Assembly (NCBI RefSeq): GCF_019049255.1
Contig: NZ_JAGMUJ010000187.1
Span: forward strand, 12,564 to 76,563
DNA from: Streptomyces sp. AC558_RSS880
GTDB lineage: Bacteria; Actinomycetota; Actinomycetes; Streptomycetales; Streptomycetaceae
Direction: 5' to 3'
Length of the DNA stretch: 64,000 nt
Shown here: positions 58,088-64,000 of the stretch, in pieces
Layout: each line of letters opens with the position of its first letter
Position numbering within the stretch: the stretch's first letter is position 1
Made by a program: the position numbers and the translations under genes
Notes under the pieces: model-generated
Seen by the model: only the letters and a program-made list of their open reading frames with translations
Told to the model about the DNA's origin: nothing
Databases searched by the model: none

Positions 58088-60865
58088 CTAGGCCGGCGTG
58101 GCCGTGGGGCCGGCGGCGAGTGCGGTGCGGAGCTGCCTGCGAGAGGTGATGGCGAGTTTGGCGAACACCTTGCGCAGGTGCCACTCGACCGTGTGCGGGC
58201 TGAGGAAGAGTTGCGCCCCGATCTCCGGATTGGTGAGCCCGTCCCGCGCGAGACCCGCGATCTGTGCCTCCTGAGCGGTGAGCTCCACGCGAGCGGCGGT
58301 GACCCGACTGGTCACGGTCTCACCGGCAGCCTGCAGTTCCCGGCTGGTACGTCGGGCGAAGGCGTCGGCACCGAACCGGGTGAACATCTCGTGCGCCGTG
58401 CGCAGTTGGCCCCGCGCGTCGACGCGACGGTGCTCGCGGCGCAGCCATTCCCCGTACAGCAGGTGCGCCCGGGCGAGCTCCATGCGGACATGGGTACGGC
58501 CGAGCCGCTCGATGGCCTCGCGGTACAGCGACTCGGCCGCGTTCCCTTCGGTCACGAGCGCATGGGCGCGGGCCCGGATGCCCAGCGCCCAATCCGTGCC
58601 CGCGGGATCGGTCCGCTCGGTCAGCCGTTCCAGCGCGTCGGCGCCCGTATCCCGCTCGCCACTGCGCACGGCGGCCTCCACCAGCTCGGTCAGTCCCCAG
58701 TTGGTGGCGGCCAGGTCGTGGCCGTGAGCGCCAGCCAGGTCGGCCGCCTCGCGTGCCTGCCCGTAGTGACCCAGGCCGTTGTGGAGTACTGCTCTCGCCC
58801 ACTGCGCGATGCTCACGCCGACCCCCTCGCCGCGGCGTGCGGCGTCGTCCAAGCCGGCCCGTATCAGGTCTTCGGCGCGGGACTCGTCTCCCCGCCAGGC
58901 CGCCAAGCCGAGAGCGCCGTAGGGTGCGAGCTCACCCACGGCCTCTTGTATCGGCGGAATCTCCGCGACGAGCTGTGCGGCCGCGTCCAGTTCACCGGCG
59001 AACAGATGCACGACCACGTGTGAGTTGAGGGCGAGGGGCAGCTCGCCCAGAGCCCCGACCGCCCGGGCGGTCCGCACATGACGCGCCGCCAGCGCCGCCC
59101 AGCCCCGGTCGTCCCACATCTCGGCGGCGACGGCCGAGGTGAGCCAGGACCACCGCAGCACTTTCCCGGTGTCGGTCTCCCGCAGCAGCGCTCGCACTGC
59201 CTGCCGTGACGGGACCACGGCCTCGCGATACCCCTCGGCGAACCGGACGGACAGAGCACTCAGCAGCAGGCCGGAGAAGTCTGTCCGCCCCGCTTCGGGT
59301 GACGCCTCCGTGCGCGCCGGCGCTTCGCGCACGGTGCTCGCCATCGTGCGTAGGTCGTGACCGGTGGCGAGACGGCCGGCGAACATGGCGGCCGAGAGAG
59401 CGTCCAGGAACGTCTCACGGGCCAGAGCGGCGTCGAGCGGCACGAGCCGGTGAGCGGCGGCCAGCAGCGGGGACACCCCGTTCCCGCGATTCGACGCGAA
59501 CATGATCTGTGCGCGCACCTGGTCCACGCGCGCGCGATCGAGCGCGTTCAAGCGCCCGCCTTCGGCCAGCAGCAGAAGCTGCTGCGCCGAGTCGGTCGCA
59601 CCGGCACGCAGTTTCGCCTGCGCGGCGGCGACGGCGCGCGCTGCTCTCGGCGCGGGGTCCGGGGTGAGCACGGCGGCCCGAACGAGCAGGCCCGCCGCCG
59701 CGGCGATGCCTCCGCGTGCCTGTGCTCGTTCCGCCGCGGACTCGAGCTCGGCGGCGACCGTCTCGTCAGGTCCCAGCGTGGCCCACGCCAGGTGCCACGC
59801 ACGTCGGTCGAGGTCGAGGGCTTGGCCGCTCATCTCCGCCAGGACGCGGTGGACGCTTTGCTTCTCCACGAGTCCCGCCGATCGGTAGACGGCGGAACGC
59901 AGGAGAGGGTGCCGGAACCGCACCAGCGCGCCGATGGCGATCATCCCGGCCGCTTCCGCGGGGGCCGCCGCGTCGGGCTCGATGCCCAGCCGCTCCGCGG
60001 CTCGCCTCAGCAGTATCGCGTCACCGACCGGCTCGGCGGCGGCGATCAGCAGCAGCCGTTGCGTCGTCGGCGGAAGCGAGCGGACCTGCTGGACGAAGCT
60101 CTGCTCGATTCGGTGGGCCGTGGGCCCGAGGTCACCGGGACCGAAGCCGTCGGCCGGTTCGGTCCCCGTGACCTCGCGCGGCAACTCCAGCAGCGCGAGG
60201 GGGTTGCCCCGCGCCTCGTCGACGACGCGGTCACGGATCCGCGGATCGAGCTGCCCTCGCGTCGCCGAGTCCAGCAGCGCCCGGGCATCGGAGTCGTCGA
60301 GCCCTTCGAGCGACAGTTCGGGCAGTCCGCCGAACCGACCTTGCCCGAGCGGCTCGCGCGAGGCGAGAACCAAGCCGACGGGTTCGGCCAGCAGACGCCG
60401 GGCCACGAACGCGAGCGTCTGTGCCGACACCTCGTCCAGCCACTGCGCGTCGTCGACGAGACAGAAGAGCGGCTCCTCGCCCGCGGCGTCGGACAGCAGG
60501 CTGAGCGCCGCCAGGCCGACGAGGAAGCGGTCCGGTGGTGGCCCGGTGCTCAGCCCGAACGCCGTGGCCAAAGCCCCTTTCTGCGGACCGGGAAGTCGCT
60601 CGAGCCTTCCGAGCAACGGAGCGCACAACTGGTGCAGCCCCGCGAAGGGAAGCTCCATCTCGGACTCGACGCCCGAGCTGCGCACCACGCGATCTTCTCG
60701 AGCGCGCCTCGCGAGATACGCCAAGAGGGTGGACTTGCCGATACCGGCCTCGCCCCGTACGACCAGGACGGAGCTGCGTCCGCCTTCGACCACGGAGCAC
60801 AGACGGTCGAGCACCTCGCACTCGCTCCGTCGCCCGCGCAGTCGCCCGGGAAAGTCCTCACTCAT
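58088..60865 (-). CDS. LAL-family transcriptional regulator, copy 5
   Basis: A 925-residue LAL protein: Walker A GEAGIGKS at residues 38-45, ESEMELPFAGLHQLCAPLLG, Walker B LFCLVDDAQWLDEV near 140, and the LuxR HTH near 855-910 (LTAQEAQIAGLARDG, TNPEIGAQLFLSPHTVEW). The start is ATG 60865 with GGGG nine bases before it. It diverges from the aldehyde dehydrogenase gene, 155 bases away, which makes that gene a natural candidate target. A short AT-rich inverted repeat lies in the shared region. Confidence 0.93.
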   Translation of the reverse strand: MSEDFPGRLRGRRSECEVLDRLCSVVEGGRSSVLVVRGEAGIGKSTLLAYLARRAREDRVVRSSGVESEMELPFAGLHQLCAPLLGRLERLPGPQKGALATAFGLSTGPPPDRFLVGLAALSLLSDAAGEEPLFCLVDDAQWLDEVSAQTLAFVARRLLAEPVGLVLASREPLGQGRFGGLPELSLEGLDDSDARALLDSATRGQLDPRIRDRVVDEARGNPLALLELPREVTGTEPADGFGPGDLGPTAHRIEQSFVQQVRSLPPTTQRLLLIAAAEPVGDAILLRRAAERLGIEPDAAAPAEAAGMIAIGALVRFRHPLLRSAVYRSAGLVEKQSVHRVLAEMSGQALDLDRRAWHLAWATLGPDETVAAELESAAERAQARGGIAAAAGLLVRAAVLTPDPAPRAARAVAAAQAKLRAGATDSAQQLLLLAEGGRLNALDRARVDQVRAQIMFASNRGNGVSPLLAAAHRLVPLDAALARETFLDALSAAMFAGRLATGHDLRTMASTVREAPARTEASPEAGRTDFSGLLLSALSVRFAEGYREAVVPSRQAVRALLRETDTGKVLRWSWLTSAVAAEMWDDRGWAALAARHVRTARAVGALGELPLALNSHVVVHLFAGELDAAAQLVAEIPPIQEAVGELAPYGALGLAAWRGDESRAEDLIRAGLDDAARRGEGVGVSIAQWARAVLHNGLGHYGQAREAADLAGAHGHDLAATNWGLTELVEAAVRSGERDTGADALERLTERTDPAGTDWALGIRARAHALVTEGNAAESLYREAIERLGRTHVRMELARAHLLYGEWLRREHRRVDARGQLRTAHEMFTRFGADAFARRTSRELQAAGETVTSRVTAARVELTAQEAQIAGLARDGLTNPEIGAQLFLSPHTVEWHLRKVFAKLAITSRRQLRTALAAGPTATPA

Positions 60866-60901
60866 CCATGCGCACCCCTGGAGAAGATAATAGGTTGATT
60901 C

Positions 60902-60915
60902 GTGCAAATATGCAC
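60902..60915. repeat. inverted repeat in the LAL copy 5/aldehyde dehydrogenase divergent region
   Basis: GTGCA-AATA-TGCAC, perfect 5-base arms and AT-rich, 36 bases before the LAL ATG. Possible operator for a dimeric regulator. Confidence 0.45.
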
Positions 60916-61020
60916 AAAGTTCCTATTGCGTCACAGGGTCGAACATCACTGCCGCGTGACCTGGATCATGGGCATGGGAAGGCATGGATGTCCTGCGACG
61001 AGCGATGTTCTCTTGGCGGC

Positions 61021-62454
61021 ATGAACGAAAGCGTCAAGACTCCATTCCCGGATCCGTCCCACTGGATCGACGGCCGCGCCGTCCGCGGGTCCGGACCGTT
61101 GATCGACGTGGTGAACCCCGCCGACGAATCGGTCATCGCCCAGGTGCACGAGGGCACGGCCGAGGACGTGAACAGGGCGGTGGACGCCGCGCTCGCCGCC
61201 TACCCCGGGTGGGCGGCGACGCCCCTGCGGCACCGCGCGGACGTGATGCGGAGCCTGGCCGAGGGCTTGCGGAAGCGGAGCGAGGAACTGGCGGCCACCA
61301 TCACCCTGGAGATGGGCGCCCCGATAGCCTTCTCCCGGCAGGCGCAGGTGGGATTCCCGGTCGCGTCCACCTTGGCGGCGGTCGCGTCGGCCGAGCGGTT
61401 CGAGTGGACGGAAGTGATCGAGAACTCGCTCGTCGTCCGCGAGCCCATCGGCGTGGTGGGGGCCATCACCCCGTGGAACTTCCCGCTGCAGCAGCTGGTG
61501 ACGAAGGTGGTCCCCGCGATGCTGGCGGGCAACAGTGTCGTCCTCAAGCCCTCGGAGACCTCTCCCCTCAGCGCCCGGATGTTCGCCGAGATCGCCACTG
61601 CGGCAGGTGTCCCGGACGGTGTGTTCAATGTGGTGCAGGGGACCGGCCCGGTGGTCGGCGAGGCTCTCTCCCGTCATCCGAGGATCGACATGATCTCCTT
61701 CACCGGGTCCACTCGCGCCGGCAGGAGCGTTTCCGTCGCCGCCTCCGGAACGGTGAAGCGGGTCGCACTCGAACTGGGGGGCAAGGCGGCCCACATCGTC
61801 CTGCCCGAGGCCGACCTCGACTCCGCCGTCACTCGCGGACTGGCCTTCGCCTGGGCCAACGCCGGTCAGGCCTGCGGCGCCTATGTGCGCATGCTCGTGC
61901 CCACGAGTCTTCAGGAGACGGTGGTCGACAAGTTGCGGACAGCGGCCCGGGAGTACGTGGTCGGCGATCCCGCCGACGAGGCCACGCGGATCGGCCCGCT
62001 CGCCTCGGAGACCCAGCGCCGACGCGTCGACGACTACATTCGGCGTGGCATCGCCGACGGCGCCACGCTCGTGGTGGGCGGCCCCGGCCGCCCGGAGGGC
62101 TTCGAGACGGGCGCCTACGTCAAGCCCACGATCTTCTCCGACGTCGACCCCGAGTCGGCCATCGCCCAGGAGGAGATCTTCGGCCCCGTCCTCGTCGTCA
62201 TCCCCTACGCCGACGACGATCACGCCGTCGAGATCGCCAACGGCACGATCTACGGGCTCAATGCCGCGGTGACCGGTGACGAGGACCATGCCGTGGCGAT
62301 CGCCCGGCGCCTGCGCGTCGGTCAAGTCGACGTCAACGGTGGACAGCACAATTTCCAGGCCCCGTTCGGCGGGTACAAGCAGTCCGGCAACGGCCGGGAG
62401 ATGGGCCGTGCCGGCCTTGAGGAGTTCCTCGAGACCAAGGCGATCACCCGCTGA
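61021..62454 (+). CDS. NAD(P)-dependent aldehyde dehydrogenase
   Basis: A 477-residue ALDH superfamily enzyme that oxidises an aldehyde to the acid. The substrate/cofactor entry GVVGAITPWNFPLQQL lies near residue 145, the cofactor loop FTGSTRAGRSV near 228, the general base Glu251 in ELGGKAAH and the nucleophile Cys285 in GQACGAYVR. EEIFGPVLVVIPY and GGYKQSGNGREMG close the fold. Its substrate is unknown; it could consume aldehydes made by the reductase at 23542, but it is far away and under different control. The ATG has only a weak ribosome site. It diverges from LAL copy 5. Confidence 0.92.
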   Translation: MNESVKTPFPDPSHWIDGRAVRGSGPLIDVVNPADESVIAQVHEGTAEDVNRAVDAALAAYPGWAATPLRHRADVMRSLAEGLRKRSEELAATITLEMGAPIAFSRQAQVGFPVASTLAAVASAERFEWTEVIENSLVVREPIGVVGAITPWNFPLQQLVTKVVPAMLAGNSVVLKPSETSPLSARMFAEIATAAGVPDGVFNVVQGTGPVVGEALSRHPRIDMISFTGSTRAGRSVSVAASGTVKRVALELGGKAAHIVLPEADLDSAVTRGLAFAWANAGQACGAYVRMLVPTSLQETVVDKLRTAAREYVVGDPADEATRIGPLASETQRRRVDDYIRRGIADGATLVVGGPGRPEGFETGAYVKPTIFSDVDPESAIAQEEIFGPVLVVIPYADDDHAVEIANGTIYGLNAAVTGDEDHAVAIARRLRVGQVDVNGGQHNFQAPFGGYKQSGNGREMGRAGLEEFLETKAITR

Positions 62455-62664
62455 CGCGACGCGTCGACATCACATCGCAGAGCCCACTGTTCGTGGGGAA
62501 TGAGGGAGCACGGTCACAACGTTCACCCTGTTGATTCACTGAGTGGCATCGGCGGTCGGAGCGAAGTGCGCATCGCCCGAGCCCTTCGGTGCGCAGGCCC
62601 GTCCCGGACAACCGCGCTCCGGCGCGTCCCGTCCGGGACGGCGGGTTCTTGCGAGAGGACAACC

Positions 62665-63495
62665 ATGGCAGACCGGGCAGCGCTGGCCGCCTTCCTGCGG
62701 GCCCGCCGCGAGGCCCTCCAGCCTGAGGACGTCGGGTTGCCCCGCGGACGCCGCAGGCGTACCGGAGGGCTGCGCCGCGAGGAGGTCGCGGCACTCTGCG
62801 ACATGTCGGTCGACTACTACAGGCGGCTGGAGCAGCCGCGAGGCCCCAACCCCTCGGAGCAGATGCTCGTCGCCATCGCCCGCGGACTGCGCCTGTCGCC
62901 GGCGGAACGCGATCTGCTCTTCCAGCTCGCCGGTCATGTGCTGCCGCGCCGTGCACGGCGCGCCGACCACATCGCTCCGGGGATGATGCGCATCCTCGAC
63001 CGGCTCGAGGACACTCCCGCCCAGGTGATGAACCACCTGGGCGAGACACTGAAGCAGACGCGCCCCGCGGTGGCGCTGCTGGGTGACCAGACGGTCCACA
63101 CCGGACTGGCGCGCAGTTCCCACTACCGCTGGTTCACGGAACCCGGCGCCCGCTCGGTCCACCCCGAGGGCGACCACGCCGAGCAGAGCCGCCTGATGGT
63201 GGCGGACCTCCACAGCGCCTACTCCCGCGACGGGCGTGACTCGCGTGCCGCCGAGCTCGTGGACGCGCTGAACAGGGAGAGTCCCGAGTTCGCCGACATC
63301 TGGCGTGAACGCCCCGTGCTCGGGCCCTACTGCGCCGCCAAGCGCTTCCGGCACCCGGAAGTCGGGACACTCGAACTGCACTGCCAGACGCTGGTCGACC
63401 CCGACCGGTCCCAGCGGCTCGTCGTCTACACCGCGACACCGGGAACCGAGAGTCACACCAGCCTCCGATTGCTGTCCCTCCTACCGGTCATCTGA
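62665..63495 (+). CDS. XRE-family regulator with MmyB-like ligand-binding domain
   Basis: A 276-residue regulator. The N-terminal HTH (about residues 30-80) has GGLRREEVAALCDMSVDYYRRLEQ, read in part, and PSEQMLVAIARGLRLSPAERD. The rest is an MLTR/MmyB-like domain: RILDRLEDTPAQVMN, HYRWFTEPGARSVHPE, ADLHSAYSRDG, and the terminal KRFRHPEVGTLELHCQTL, then LVVYTATPG. Family members bind fatty acids or related ligands and often control a divergent SDR or oxidoreductase gene. Here the neighbours are an ALDH (upstream, same direction) and a decayed nitroreductase (convergent). The ATG follows GAGAGGAC. Confidence 0.92.
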   Translation: MADRAALAAFLRARREALQPEDVGLPRGRRRRTGGLRREEVAALCDMSVDYYRRLEQPRGPNPSEQMLVAIARGLRLSPAERDLLFQLAGHVLPRRARRADHIAPGMMRILDRLEDTPAQVMNHLGETLKQTRPAVALLGDQTVHTGLARSSHYRWFTEPGARSVHPEGDHAEQSRLMVADLHSAYSRDGRDSRAAELVDALNRESPEFADIWRERPVLGPYCAAKRFRHPEVGTLELHCQTLVDPDRSQRLVVYTATPGTESHTSLRLLSLLPVI

Positions 63496-63541
63496 AGGCA
63501 ACCGCCCACGAACGGTCGGCGAACCGACGGCGCGCCGGGCG

Positions 63542-64000
63542 TCAGGCCCATCCGAGGACGTACTCGTGGGCCGGCCGCGGCATGCGGTCGAACGCCGGTG
63601 CTCCAGCCGGGTGGCCGATGTCGACGACGAGGATGAAGCAGCCGGCCTGGAGCGGACCGTTGAACGCGGTGACGGCCTCGCGCTGGGCGGGCTCGCTCTC
63701 GAAGTGCTCCTTCATCTCCGGGCGGATCGGCAAGATCTGCGGGATGTGCTCGTGGAAGCGGCTGTCCACGGCGAGCACCGCGACGACGGGTGCGGAGGCC
63801 GATTTCGGTCGGTTCCCTTCGTCCAGGTGCGGCAGCAGGCGGTCCTTGCCTTCGGGCGTACGGCTGTACAGGACGCGCAGCGGCTGGGTGTTCGCGGCGG
63901 TCGGTGCCCAGCGGGCGAGTTCCCATATGCCGGTGAGCGTCTTGTCGTCGACCGGTGTGTCGGCGAAGGAGACTCAGTCGACCGAGGCGAGCGGCGCGAA
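63542..64000 (-). pseudogene. RutE-like nitroreductase with in-frame stop and internal deletion
   Basis: The minus-strand frame reads, from the window edge, a stop (TGA complementary to 63974-63976), then SFADTPVDDKTLTGIWELAR, WAPTAANTQPLRVLYSRTPE, RFHEHIPQILPIRPEMKEHF and FNGPLQAGCFILV. It then jumps straight to VDIGHPAGAPAFDRMPRPAH. The first segments match the start and middle of malonic semialdehyde reductase/nitroreductase (RutE-type) proteins and the last their extreme C-terminus; about 40 residues including part of the FMN site are missing between. The stop and the deletion both argue for a dead gene. Its 5' end lies beyond the window. Confidence 0.75.

Noticed and set aside
60929-60955. 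CGTCACA upstream of the aldehyde dehydrogenase gene
   Set aside because: The -10 position reads CCGC; no support for the recurring signal.
1-64000. CRISPR arrays, tRNA or rRNA genes, prophage genes
   Set aside because: No regularly spaced repeats, cloverleaf-like segments, conserved rRNA words or phage structural motifs were seen on reading.

Overview
The window looks like an arm-type region of a Streptomyces or close actinomycete chromosome. The DNA is uniformly GC-rich with strong third-position GC. It carries a WhiB-like protein, five ECF sigma factors with SnoaL-like tails or remnants of them, five giant LAL (LuxR-type ATPase) regulators, an orphan actinobacterial-type cytochrome b, a DUF5134 protein and many short intergenic hairpins. 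No rRNA, tRNA, CRISPR array or replication origin was seen.

Layout. 1-3 kb and 7-11 kb are littered with decayed genes: an IS5-type and an IS630-type transposase fragment, a LamG domain tail, a metallo-beta-lactamase tail, a MarR tail and a frameshifted amidase tail. 3.5-7 kb holds a LAL regulator and a small membrane protein. 7.5-16.4 kb holds two coiled-coil/winged-helix paralogues, two SigJ-type and one ECF41-type sigma factor, a hydrolase, a type II NADH dehydrogenase and a cupin. 16.8-23.5 kb holds a WhiB-like protein, YceI, an NmrA-type SDR, a fumarate reductase/succinate dehydrogenase flavoprotein diverging from a 7Fe ferredoxin, Ohr, another ECF41 and a DUF5134 protein. 23.5-29 kb is a five-gene leftward set: acyl reductase, EhpF-like adenylating enzyme, PIG-L deacetylase, ferredoxin reductase and methyltransferase. 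29-39.5 kb holds a frameshifted 2-hydroxyacid dehydrogenase, orphan cytochrome b, a secreted alpha/beta hydrolase, a GNAT protein, an SDR-aceE-E2 operon and a cupin. 39.9-46.5 kb holds an MFS exporter/hydrolase pair, an AhpD-like protein, a DUF427 protein, two more hydrolases and a second copy of the small membrane protein. 46.7-61 kb is dominated by four LAL regulators, with an OsmC protein, a truncated ECF, a third SDR and a small unknown protein between them. The end carries an aldehyde dehydrogenase, an XRE/MmyB-type regulator and a decayed nitroreductase.

The unifying feature is a promoter-like signal. I found 22 intergenic copies of TGTCACA (or one mismatch), exactly 16 bases, then GGTC (17 copies), TGTC (4) or AGTC (1). 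In each case the first gene downstream reads in the matching direction. From memory the -35 half matches the ECF41/SigJ promoter class. The downstream genes include the classic ECF41 partners (carboxymuconolactone decarboxylase, oxidoreductases, NmrA-type epimerase/SDR), three of the sigma factors themselves, the WhiB-like gene, and central redox genes (ndh, fumarate reductase flavoprotein, ferredoxin, ferredoxin reductase, cytochrome b, pyruvate dehydrogenase, Ohr, OsmC). My reading is that this is one stress- or redox-responsive regulon held in a single island, which may rewire electron flow and peroxide/thiol defence. This is inference from sequence only.
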